Below, piece by piece: positions 8,061 to 14,269 of a stretch of DNA of 15,201 nucleotides. The position numbers and the translations under genes are program-made. The notes beneath the pieces are model-generated. The model did no database searches. It had not been told where the DNA came from and worked only from the letters and a program-made list of their open reading frames with translations. Each line of letters starts with the position of its first letter. The first letter of the stretch is position 1. Origin of the DNA: Firmicutes bacterium UBA2530 (GTDB taxonomy: Bacteria > Bacillota > Clostridia > Tissierellales > Sedimentibacteraceae); the NCBI GenBank assembly GCA_002340985.1, contig DDNC01000018.1, forward strand, positions 182,070-197,270, read 5' to 3'.

Positions 8061-8114
8061 CACGTTGAGACGGTGGTTTTAATTACGTATTGTGGTTCTG
8101 ACAAGAAGAAGTAG
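8061..8114 (+). pseudogene. Orphan rlmD 3' end (displaced tail; candidate attachment-site copy 2)
   Basis: Translated in the right frame, this stretch reads HVETVVLITYCGSDKKK then stop, which is the C-terminal end of an RlmD/RumA protein. The DNA of its first 27 bases matches the end of the intact rlmD at 5599-5625 in 20 positions. The rest of a methyltransferase is not upstream. The frame stays open back to an ATG at 8001, but that part does not resemble the family. A terminator follows at 8193, as would be expected for the original gene end. Confidence 0.6.
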
Positions 8115-8170
8115 GGCTCGACAATAATATGTTGTTGTTTGAGAGCGTTTTGGACATACGGTAATAAATG

Positions 8171-8187
8171 ACAGTTTATAAAACTGT
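8171..8187. repeat. Perfect 7-bp inverted repeat
   Basis: ACAGTTT and AAACTGT are separated by ATA, giving a 17-base near-palindrome just before the terminator. It may be part of the transcript end structure; no protein site is suggested. Confidence 0.4.
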
Positions 8188-8361
8188 TAAAAAGCTATCA
8201 GTTATCTCTGATGGCTTTTTTTTAAAATTCTCTACATATGCCATAGCATATACATTAGACACAAATTCAACTCCAGAACGTTCAAACGATAGTCCATCAT
8301 ACAAAATGTAGGGATAGCCCTTTGGCTGAAGAATTTGTAAATGGTGATGGCTACTGGAACT
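8176..8361 (-). pseudogene. Unrecognised open stretch, possible gene relic
   Basis: On the minus strand about 61 codons stay open between a TGA at 8362-8364 and TAA at 8176-8178. They have a protein-like composition (for example YPYILYDGLSFERSGVEF) but no good start codon or ribosome binding site. The frame runs over the terminator at 8190-8223, so its last third cannot be a conserved coding end. It is in the same frame as the last readable piece of the staygreen relic, but I do not recognise it as part of that family. It may be chance. Confidence 0.25.
8190..8223 (+). terminator. Intrinsic terminator downstream of the orphan rlmD tail
   Basis: AGCTATCAG (8193-8201) pairs with CTGATGGCT (8208-8216), 9 bp with one G-U pair and a 6-nt loop. 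A run of eight T follows (8216-8223), and A's precede the stem. It is the first good terminator after rlmD and U32. Confidence 0.85.
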
Positions 8362-8385
8362 TCACGTTAGGTTTCATGTATTACT

Positions 8386-8595
8386 TTATTGAAAAGTATG
8401 ATGAACATTATATTCATAACTATTATTCTTTAATATCCACTCTCTTAAAACCTTATCTCTCATGGTTAATTTTCTGGTAGGCAAAATCAGGTCCCAACGT
8501 TAAATACAAATCACCTGTTAAATCAGAATGAGTTAAAGTATAACGTCTTATAATCGGCTTTGATGGTGAAGCTTTTCTGGGTATAATTTGATCAT
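8386..8595 (-). pseudogene. Staygreen-family protein pseudogene, frameshifted and truncated
   Basis: Read on the minus strand from ATG at 8595, with AAAGGA about 9 bases upstream, the first frame gives MIKLYPEKLHH and soon stops at TAA 8548. A second frame then gives RRYTLTHSDLTGDLYLTLG and FAYQKIN. A third, shifted by one base, gives MRDKVLREWILKNN and stops at TAA 8386. Joined, these match the start of bacterial staygreen proteins, which begin with NPEKLH, have a YTLTHSD-TG-LFLTIG block and then a RDEVL-EW block. At least two frameshifts and loss of the remaining two-thirds (the family is usually about 150 residues) show it is dead. Plant staygreen proteins act in chlorophyll breakdown; the bacterial role is poorly known. 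Confidence 0.65.
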
Positions 8596-8741
8596 GATAA
8601 ATATCCTTTCTGCTAAAAAACACTTTAACTTATTATATTTACCTCATTGAAGGTTGTGTTTATAGATATACTTTCATGCATCACTTTTTTATATTTTTTT
8701 CATATAATAATTTTAAATATAATAAATAAAGGAGATTATAT

Positions 8742-9380
8742 ATGTATTACGATTCATACTACAATATGTTAACTCAATGCTATATGATGCAGCAACAAAG
8801 CAATTCAAAAATCAGAGTGCTTCATGCAGTTCCCAATGCACCCGCGGTAGATGTTTATGCTAATGATAACATTATTATAAAGAATTTACCATATAAGGAA
8901 GTGTCATCTAATATACCTGTTCCATCTGGAAATTATAACATTAAAGTCTATCCAACAGGAACAAAGTCAAATCCTGTAATTGATACGAATGTATATATTC
9001 CTGAAAAGTCATTTTATACCATTGCTGCTATAGGAGAGCTGCCTGATATTAGCCTTTATCCTATTCAGGAACCGGTTTCTGCTAATAAGTCAAACATGGC
9101 ATGTGTTAGATTTATTCATCTTTCTCCAAACGCTCCTGCAGTGGATATAAAATTGCCTGATAATTCAATTGTATTTAACAATGTTCCGTATAAGGGAATA
9201 GCTAATTTTACTTGTGTTCCGCCAGGTACGTATACCTTTAAGGTTACACCGACCAGAACTGACGATGTTGTTCTCACTGTTCCTGATGTTATGTTACACC
9301 CGAATACTTTTTATACAATTTACGCAGTTGGGCTTGTTGGAGAAACTCCAAGCTTAGAAGCATTATTAGTTCCAGAGTAA
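8742..9380 (+). CDS. DUF4397 domain protein with two tandem repeats
   Basis: This 212-residue protein is built from two homologous halves: IRVLHAVPNAPAVDVY (24-39) and VRFIHLSPNAPAVDIK (122-137), each followed by a PYK turn (50-52 and 149-151), a VPSGNY/PPGTY turn and a strand ending in SFYTIAAIG or TFYTIYAVG. This is the DUF4397 beta-sandwich pattern. There is no signal peptide, anchor or LPXTG motif; the N terminus is instead rich in Tyr, Met and Gln (about residues 1-20). Many relatives are secreted, so a cytoplasmic or spore-surface place is possible but unproven. GGAG (8731-8734) precedes the ATG. The gene is alone, with decayed DNA on its left and a hairpin on its right. Confidence 0.85.
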   Translation: MYYDSYYNMLTQCYMMQQQSNSKIRVLHAVPNAPAVDVYANDNIIIKNLPYKEVSSNIPVPSGNYNIKVYPTGTKSNPVIDTNVYIPEKSFYTIAAIGELPDISLYPIQEPVSANKSNMACVRFIHLSPNAPAVDIKLPDNSIVFNNVPYKGIANFTCVPPGTYTFKVTPTRTDDVVLTVPDVMLHPNTFYTIYAVGLVGETPSLEALLVPE

Positions 9381-9426
9381 GCGTCAAATACGCCCAACCT
9401 AATACTTTTTAAAAATATAATTTTTT

Positions 9427-9449
9427 AGCTCAGCATCTTTTGCTGAGCT
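9427..9449 (+). terminator. Hairpin after the DUF4397 gene
   Basis: AGCTCAGC (9427-9434) and GCTGAGCT (9442-9449) form a perfect 8-bp stem with a 7-nt loop, 46 bases after the stop. The U tract after it is poor (TCTATAAAA), so terminator function is likely but not certain. Confidence 0.5.
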
Positions 9450-9450
9450 T

Positions 9451-9564
9451 CTATAAAATATAATCTGATTTTAATTGTTTAAGAGCTTTTTTCATAATTC
9501 TACGCAGCTTTTCTATTATTTTAGCTGTAAATGTACCGGTAGGTTTGACGCTTACGTTTAATCG
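9451..9564 (-). pseudogene. Short open relic, unrecognised
   Basis: The minus strand is open for 37 codons between a TAA and a TAG at 9451, ending in a basic, helical-looking stretch (IIEKLRRIMKKALKQLK). There is no ribosome binding site and no recognised family. It may be a gene remnant or chance. Confidence 0.2.
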
Positions 9565-9635
9565 GTCTTAGGTATAGAGAGAAATCATATGACATATTTT
9601 ATGGAAAGATTAACTTTAATATTATACTCCTATAT

Positions 9636-9700
9636 AAACATAAATAAGAGCAGGATGGTTTACCACTGCTCATAATGTATAAATTTGAATATTTATGTTT
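9636..9700. repeat. Nested inverted repeats downstream of the ABC-F gene
   Basis: AAACATAAAT (9636-9645) and ATTTATGTTT (9691-9700) are exact 10-bp inverted copies. Inside them GAGCAG (9648-9653) pairs with CTGCTC (9666-9671). On the minus strand this lies about 40-105 bases after the ABC-F stop and could be a 3' structure or terminator without a U tract. A further hairpin AAAAAACT-GT-AGTTTTTT (9701-9718) lies closer to the stop and may act as the terminator. Confidence 0.45.
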
Positions 9701-9740
9701 AAAAAACTGTAGTTTTTTTATAAATTCACAAATGCAAGAT

Positions 9741-11480
9741 TTAAAGTAACTTAATCATATCTTCTAATTTTTTAGATAAAATTTTCGCAAGCTCAAAATC
9801 AGTGTTTTTTAAAGCTAATGCTATTTCCGTTTCCACGGATTTTTTCTTTTGCTCAATTTCTAAATAGTCTTTATCAAAATGTTTAGCATAAATCATCTGT
9901 CTGAATTTTCGCATACTCATTTTTCTAATTGTCTTATTTTCAATGATTAAAACATAATCCATACAATTTACTATAAAATTGTAATCATGAGAAATCATTA
10001 AAATTGCACCGTTATAGTTTTCTATGGCCTTTTCAAGTGCTATTTGTGAATAGGTGTCTAAATGACTTGTAGGTTCATCGAGCAGCAACATGCTCGCTTT
10101 AATGGCTGAAACTTTAGCCAATTGCAGTATATTTTTTTCTCCGCCAGATAAAGATACTATCTTTTGATTAACGAGTTTTTCATTAAAACAATAATTTGAA
10201 AGATATGATTTAATTTCTTGATAAGTTTCAAATCCAACATCTGCAAACTCTTCAAGTATTGTATTGCTTTCGTTTAGTATTTCTCCTTGATTCTGAGATA
10301 AATAAGCAACCTTAACGTCACCATTTATTTCAATGGAATCATGCTCATTTTTATAGATGTCTTTCAATAAAGTTGTTTTTCCTGTGCCATTTGGACCAAT
10401 AAGAGCTACTTTATCAGTAGATTTAATCTCAAAATTAACATTTTCTAAAAGTATTTCATCAAAGGCAACACTGTAATCATTAACTTTTAAAGCAATATTT
10501 TCTTCGATTTTATTATCAGTATTTAAACTGATATCTGGCTGCTTAATATCTACAAATGGCATTTTAATCCTGCGTTCCATTAATCTTTGCTGAATTTTAA
10601 CCCTGGCTTTCAAGGCTCTTCCTTTAGATGCATCAGCAACTTCAGTTGCAAGAAATCTTAATTTATTGATTAAAATCTCGTTTCTCTTGATTTCTTCATC
10701 ATCAGCAGCAGCGAGCTCTTGTAATTCAATTTTAGCTTGCAGTAATGAGAAGTTATAATCAATATATGTTCCATCGAATTCCTGAAGTTCCATGTTTTCA
10801 AGGTGTAAAATTTTATTAAAACAATGATTCAATAGATATCTGTTGTGAGTAATAACTAAAATTGTTTCTTTGTGAGAATTAATTAGATTTTTAAGCGAAT
10901 TAATATTTTCAAAGTCTAAAAACACATCCGGTTCATCCATAATTATTAAGTCAGGGCGATTAAGCATTTCTTTAATAACTTGAACAAGTTTAAATTCACC
11001 GCCACTAAGCTCAGATATCATTAAATCTTTATGATTACTTAAGTCTGCAAGATTTAGTTTTTTATTAATGTTGCTTTCAAATTCATTCCCATTAATTGCA
11101 TCAAATGCGTCTTGGGCTTGCTGGTACTTTTCCAGCAAAGTATCCATATCCGAAGATGTTTCCATTTCAGCACAAATGGAAGCTATTTCATTTTGCAGCT
11201 TAATAAATTTTTCGCCTATATATTCAAAAACAGTAGTTTCTTTTGGTTTGTCAAGTTGTGAGAACTGACTTACATATCCAATTCTACAAATTGGGTCTAT
11301 CTCTAACTTACCATCAAACATATATTTCTCTGGATCCATAATTATATCTATCAGTGTGCTTTTTCCACTTCCACTTGTGCCTATAAAAGCACAATGCTGA
11401 CCATCTTCTAATGTAAATGAAATCTTATTATATAGATTTTTTTGTGGAAATGAGTAGGATAAGTTTTCAACTTTTATCAT
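9741..11480 (-). CDS. ABC-F family ATPase, probable ribosomal protection (antibiotic resistance) type
   Basis: This soluble twin-ATPase has no membrane segments. ABC-F proteins of this class bind the ribosomal E site and displace drugs such as lincosamides, pleuromutilins and streptogramin A, or act as translation factors. The ATG at 11480 has AAAGG 7 bases before it and gives 579 residues; an upstream in-frame GTG at 11501 is less likely. NBD1: Walker A GTSGSGKST (34-42), signature LSGGE (158-162), Walker B ending in DEPDVFLD (182-189), His212. A charged helical linker follows (about 240-330). NBD2: GPNGTGKTT (362-370), LSGGE (444-448), DEPTSHLD (468-475), His498. Both catalytic Glu (183, 469) are present. 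NBD1 departs from the usual DEPTNHLD. It resembles clostridial CplR-like proteins, but drug resistance is inferred, and the leader looks attenuated. Confidence 0.88.
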   Translation of the reverse strand: MIKVENLSYSFPQKNLYNKISFTLEDGQHCAFIGTSGSGKSTLIDIIMDPEKYMFDGKLEIDPICRIGYVSQFSQLDKPKETTVFEYIGEKFIKLQNEIASICAEMETSSDMDTLLEKYQQAQDAFDAINGNEFESNINKKLNLADLSNHKDLMISELSGGEFKLVQVIKEMLNRPDLIIMDEPDVFLDFENINSLKNLINSHKETILVITHNRYLLNHCFNKILHLENMELQEFDGTYIDYNFSLLQAKIELQELAAADDEEIKRNEILINKLRFLATEVADASKGRALKARVKIQQRLMERRIKMPFVDIKQPDISLNTDNKIEENIALKVNDYSVAFDEILLENVNFEIKSTDKVALIGPNGTGKTTLLKDIYKNEHDSIEINGDVKVAYLSQNQGEILNESNTILEEFADVGFETYQEIKSYLSNYCFNEKLVNQKIVSLSGGEKNILQLAKVSAIKASMLLLDEPTSHLDTYSQIALEKAIENYNGAILMISHDYNFIVNCMDYVLIIENKTIRKMSMRKFRQMIYAKHFDKDYLEIEQKKKSVETEIALALKNTDFELAKILSKKLEDMIKLL

Positions 11481-11501
11481 ATTATTACCTTTCTTTATCA
11501 C

Positions 11502-11531
11502 CTAAAAAAGAGCTTATAAAACTAAGTTCTT
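11502..11531 (-). promoter_or_regulatory. Terminator-type attenuator just before the ABC-F ribosome binding site
   Basis: On the minus strand AAGAACTTA (11531-11523) pairs with TAAGCTCTT (11516-11508), 9 positions with one mismatch and a 6-nt loop GTTTTA. Six T's follow (11509-11504). The hairpin ends about 25 bases before the ABC-F ATG, so it cannot end an upstream gene. It fits transcription attenuation of the resistance gene. Confidence 0.65.
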
Positions 11532-11568
11532 CAAAATATAATCTTTCCAATTGCAATTTTGTAATTCA

Positions 11569-11646
11569 TTATAATGCAGTTATGATGTTTTTTTGTTTAC
11601 CTCGGGTAGCATAACATTTTTTATGACTAAATTCAATCATTTTCAT
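11569..11646 (-). CDS. Possible leader peptide (25 codons) upstream of the ABC-F gene
   Basis: A minus-strand ATG at 11646 opens a 25-residue peptide, starting MKMIEFSHKKCYATRGK and ending at TAA 11569, about 40 bases before the attenuator hairpin. A still shorter frame (MYISENF, 11671-11648) precedes it. Neither has a clear Shine-Dalgarno sequence. A promoter-like TTGAAT-N17-TATGCT lies inside the 25-codon frame and, if used, would exclude it. ABC-F resistance genes often carry such regulatory reading frames; here it is only a candidate. Confidence 0.3.
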   Translation of the reverse strand: MKMIEFSHKKCYATRGKQKNIITAL

Positions 11647-11766
11647 ATTAAAAATTTTCAGAAATGTACATGGGTATATCGTATTATCCGAGTGACTATA
11701 AGTTTCGTACGTACTTTTGAATACACCCTTATTTTTTTAGACCAACCGCCTGTCGGCTATAAACCG

Positions 11767-11800
11767 AAAAACAAAGAAGCTTTATTGTTCCTTCGTTTTT
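11767..11800 (-). terminator. Second hairpin with U tract in the ABC-F upstream region
   Basis: On the minus strand AAAAACGAAGGAAC and GCTTCTTTGTTTTT (14 positions, mostly paired through two or more G-U pairs) flank a 6-nt loop. The same positions would be A-C mismatches on the plus strand, so the fold belongs to a minus-strand RNA. It ends in TTTTTC. It may be a first attenuator or the end of another transcript. Confidence 0.5.
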
Positions 11801-11846
11801 AATAGCAATTTCCCTAATATACAAAGGCAAATAGGAAGTTGCTATT
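11801..11846. repeat. Imperfect inverted repeat
   Basis: AATAGCAA (11801-11808) and TTGCTATT (11839-11846) are exact inverted arms, extended inward by TTTCCCT and AGGAAG. It adjoins the hairpin at 11767-11800. The function is unknown; it could be part of a long leader of the minus-strand ABC-F transcript. Confidence 0.45.
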
Positions 11847-11970
11847 GAATCTCGTCTCATTGCATAACGGTGTAACTTGGTTGGTATGAATAACTGTAGA
11901 TTTAAACTTGGATAATGTATTTATCCTAAATTTAGTATAATTTAGAAATTGTTTTAATTTAATAAAAGGC

Positions 11971-11999
11971 TTGACAAGTATCTCTAATTAGAGTAAATT
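11971..11999 (+). promoter_or_regulatory. Promoter of the MarR gene
   Basis: The -35 TTGACA (11971-11976) is perfect, the spacer is 17 bp and the -10 is TAAATT (11994-11999). The spacer carries operator copy 1. Confidence 0.75.
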
Positions 12000-12013
12000 A
12001 TATCTAATTAGAG
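11982..12013. promoter_or_regulatory. Two MarR operator copies over the promoter
   Basis: CTCTAATTAGAG (11982-11993) is a perfect 12-bp palindrome. The sequence TCTAATTAGAG occurs at 11983-11993 and again at 12003-12013, exactly 20 bp apart, so both sites face the same side of the helix. One lies between -35 and -10 and the other at the predicted transcript start, which suggests cooperative repression by the MarR protein encoded directly downstream. Confidence 0.75.
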
Positions 12014-12051
12014 ATATTAAATGTGATTAAACTATTTAAAAAGGTGAGAAT

Positions 12052-12492
12052 ATGGAGAAGACAGAACTTAAGATATTTATAGGAATGAGCAGAGCTTTAA
12101 ACAAAATAAATAGAGCTACTAATAAGGTTTATACAAAATATGGATTAACTAGTGGCCAGTTTGCTGTATTAGAAGCACTTTATCATAAAGGAGATTTATC
12201 TGTCGGAGATGTTCAAGATAAAATATTGAGTACCAGTGGAACCATTCCTGTTATAGTGAAGAATTTAGAGAAGGAAGGTTTCTTGGAAAGACGCAATGAT
12301 GAGATAGACAAGAGAAGATTTATACTTCATATTACACAAAAAGGTAGAGAACTTATGGATATTGTATATCCGGAAAATGAAGCAATTATCATTTCTATCA
12401 TAAGTATCTGGAGCAAAGAAGAACAGGAACAAATATTAAGTTATTTGAAAAAACTTAGAGGTATTGAAGATGAAAGGAATGATAAAAAATAG
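12052..12492 (+). CDS. MarR family transcriptional regulator
   Basis: This 146-residue winged-helix repressor probably acts as a dimer. The N-terminal helix leads to YGLTSGQFAVLEALYHKGDLS (about 30-50); the recognition helix is near STSGTIPVIVKNLEKEGFL (60-78); the wing carries the conserved Asp86 and Arg88/Arg89 (DEIDKRRFILHIT). A C-terminal helix completes the dimer. It contains no cysteine, so a thiol-based redox switch as in OhrR is ruled out; ligand sensing is more likely. AGGTGAG precedes the ATG. Two operator copies in its own promoter argue for autoregulation and control of the nitroreductase and GNAT genes downstream. Confidence 0.9.
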   Translation: MEKTELKIFIGMSRALNKINRATNKVYTKYGLTSGQFAVLEALYHKGDLSVGDVQDKILSTSGTIPVIVKNLEKEGFLERRNDEIDKRRFILHITQKGRELMDIVYPENEAIIISIISIWSKEEQEQILSYLKKLRGIEDERNDKK

Positions 12493-12720
12493 GTTAAAAG
12501 GTTTTAGAACTGCAAATGGAGCAGGAGTAATTTAGTTAGGGTTTTGGGAAATACTACAGTTGAAACCTATGATTCCATGACTCCTTTTATGGCATAAATC
12601 ATGAAGAAATATAGAGTATTTTCAATACATGGATTTAGATTTTATGGAATGGAGAGATAAAAGCTTTTTAAAAAACAATAAAGAATTTAAAAAAATTATG
12701 AAAATGGAGAATAAAGAATT
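12493..12720 (+). other. Gap with possible gene relics before the nitroreductase
   Basis: No intact gene fits here. One frame ends in GNTTVETYDSMTPFMA then TAA (12595-12597), which looks protein-like but has no start and no family I can name. A 19-codon frame (12601-12660, MKKYRVFSIHGFRFYGMER) has no ribosome binding site. ATTATGAAAAT occurs at about 12696-12706 and again at the nitroreductase start (12719-12729), a short direct repeat around the start codon. A deleted gene once lying between marR and the nitroreductase would explain this. Confidence 0.35.
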
Positions 12721-13293
12721 ATGAAAATTTTAGAATCATTAAAAGAAAGAAGAACATATTACGATATTAATAGGGATTTACCAGTAGAGGAAGTAAAAGT
12801 ATTTGATTTAGTAGAAAAAGCTACAGAATTGGTTCCGGATGCTTTTAATATGAAGAGTTCAAAGGTTATAGTTGCGACAGGAGAAAAGCAAGATCAATTA
12901 TGGGATAATGTTTATGATGTATTCGAAGGCAAGGTTCCAAGGGAGAAAATTGATAGTTTTAAAAATGGTTATGGAACAATCCTTTATTTCTATGATGAGG
13001 ATATTGTTAAAAATCTTCAAAACCAATTTACAATATACGCAGATAGATTTCCCGGTTGGGCTAATCAGTCATCCGGGATGCTTCAATTAAGTATCTGGAG
13101 TGGACTAAAAGAATTAGGAATAGGTGCTTCACTTCAACATTATAATCCGGTTATAGATAAGATGGTTAGAGAAATGTTTGAGCTGCCAGAGAACTATGTT
13201 CTAAATGCACAAATGCCTTTTGGTGGAATTGTATCTCATCCGGATGAAAAAGCAAAAGAGGATATTTCAAATAGAGTTAAAATAGTAAGATAA
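12721..13293 (+). CDS. Nitroreductase family protein (Frm2/Hbn1-like)
   Basis: This 190-residue FMN-dependent oxidoreductase is of the small nitroreductase group related to yeast Frm2/Hbn1 and their bacterial homologs. Seen in the sequence: SLKERRTYYDIN (FMN-phosphate arginines near residues 9-11), a VPDAFNMKSSKV loop (38-49), GTILYFYDED, WANQSSGMLQLSIWSGLKEL (112-131), GIGASLQHYNP, and a closing MPFGGI. Relatives reduce nitro compounds or quinones with NAD(P)H; the substrate is unknown. GGAG (12706-12709) lies 11 bases before the ATG, a long spacing. It follows the MarR gene by 228 bases without an obvious promoter of its own, so it is probably in the MarR-controlled unit. Confidence 0.88.
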   Translation: MKILESLKERRTYYDINRDLPVEEVKVFDLVEKATELVPDAFNMKSSKVIVATGEKQDQLWDNVYDVFEGKVPREKIDSFKNGYGTILYFYDEDIVKNLQNQFTIYADRFPGWANQSSGMLQLSIWSGLKELGIGASLQHYNPVIDKMVREMFELPENYVLNAQMPFGGIVSHPDEKAKEDISNRVKIVR

Positions 13294-13337
13294 GTTGCTG
13301 GTAATAATTATATAATAATAGTCTTGGAGGCGTTATC

Positions 13338-13616
13338 ATGGTAGAAGTTAAAAAAGGAACTAAAAGTTTTTATGTAGGAGATTCAGAGGAGAAACCATTG
13401 GCAGAAATGACATTTGTACCTTCCGGTGATAATATTGTTATAATTGATCACACCTATGTATCGGATGAACTAAATGGTCAAGGAGTTGGAAAGTTATTAT
13501 TAAAAGAGCTTGTTGATTGGGCAAGGAAGGAAGATAAAAAGATAATGCCTCTCTGTCCCTATGCAAAAGCACAAATGGAAAAGAATAAAGAATATCATGA
13601 TATTATATATAAATAA
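13338..13616 (+). CDS. Small GNAT-like N-acetyltransferase (COG2388 type)
   Basis: This 92-residue minimal GNAT fold has an acetyl-CoA loop LNGQGVGKLLLKELVDWAR (about 49-67) followed by KIMPLCPYAKAQMEKN, which is the standard pattern of the YjdJ-like group. The substrate is not known. GGAGG (13327-13331) is a strong ribosome binding site. It lies 44 bases after the nitroreductase and shares its terminator, so the two are likely cotranscribed. Confidence 0.87.
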   Translation: MVEVKKGTKSFYVGDSEEKPLAEMTFVPSGDNIVIIDHTYVSDELNGQGVGKLLLKELVDWARKEDKKIMPLCPYAKAQMEKNKEYHDIIYK

Positions 13617-13677
13617 TATCAGAGATATTGGAATAAGGATATATGGTTTATAATATAGGTGATTTATGAATTTTAGG

Positions 13678-13715
13678 AAATAGTCCATAGTAGTTTTATT
13701 ATGGACTATTTTCAT
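13678..13715 (+). terminator. Intrinsic terminator of the MarR-nitroreductase-GNAT unit
   Basis: AAATAGTCCATA (13678-13689) and TATGGACTATTT (13700-13711) form a perfect 12-bp stem with a 10-nt loop, then TT. It separates the MarR unit from the AraC gene. Confidence 0.8.
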
Positions 13716-13877
13716 TTGAATATTTTTTATATTTGCAGCAACTTTCATAATAACTTAAACATATGATGATATTGATGACTTACTGAATGATGGGTGATAT
13801 AATATTATAAAAATTGAAACTGTAATCAAGTTTTGAAATATAAAAGAAGATATAATATCGGCGAGGAGTGAACAAAA

Positions 13878-14237
13878 TTGTCTATTAAAACAATTGAAAA
13901 TATGGTAGATTGGGTTGAAGAAAATTTAGGAGAATGTCCAACTTTAGAAGAAATGTCCGATTTTGTAGGATATTCACCTTGCTATTGCTCTACTAAGTTC
14001 CACGAATATGTCGGTGTTTCATTCAAAGATTATATTCAGAAGCGACAACTTAGCATGGCATCGGTGGCGCTGCAGAAAACTAAGTATCGAATTATTGACA
14101 TTGCTATACAGTATGGGTTTTCATCACATGAAGCATTTACAAGAGCTTTTGTGCGTGCTTATGGTTATACACCCTCTCAATATCGCAAATTGCTGCCGAA
14201 AATCTTAATTTTTGATAAAGCCCAAATAGACTCTTGA
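13878..14237 (+). CDS. AraC family transcriptional regulator, DNA-binding domain only
   Basis: This 119-residue protein consists of the two helix-turn-helix motifs of AraC/XylS activators: TLEEMSDFVGYSPCYCSTKF (about 22-41) and IIDIAIQYGFSSHEAFTRAF (about 72-91), ending in the conserved GYTPSQYRK. The start is a TTG at 13878 with GAGGAG 9 bases upstream; no ATG fits. Many clostridial relatives continue into a GyrI-like ligand domain of about 150 residues. Here the frame ends soon after SQYRKLLPKI, so it is either a natural SoxS-like short form or a truncated gene. It lies 32 bases before the methionine aminopeptidase gene and is probably cotranscribed with it. Confidence 0.87.
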   Translation: MSIKTIENMVDWVEENLGECPTLEEMSDFVGYSPCYCSTKFHEYVGVSFKDYIQKRQLSMASVALQKTKYRIIDIAIQYGFSSHEAFTRAFVRAYGYTPSQYRKLLPKILIFDKAQIDS

Positions 14238-14269
14238 ATACTCTGCAGTAAATATAAGGAGTGTTTTTA

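Larger units (their letters stand above)
8115..8741. other. Non-coding, decayed stretch upstream of the DUF4397 gene
   Basis: Apart from the terminator, the short palindrome and the two minus-strand relics listed separately, no intact gene is seen. A candidate -10 TATAAT lies at 8703-8708, but without a convincing -35, so the promoter of the next gene is uncertain. Confidence 0.5.

Noticed and set aside
8330..8480. Plus-strand open stretch reading like EEFVNGDGYWNF
   Set aside because: It has no start or ribosome binding site, and the opposite strand gives the recognisable staygreen pieces, so it is most likely a shadow.
11480..11501. GTG at 11501 as the ABC-F start
   Set aside because: The ATG at 11480 has AAAGG at the right distance and begins the usual MIKVENLSYSF; the GTG abuts the attenuator U tract.
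13500..13748. Minus-strand frame opposite the GNAT gene and terminator
   Set aside because: It overlaps a well-supported GNAT gene and a perfect 12-bp terminator stem; composition is low-complexity and AT-driven.
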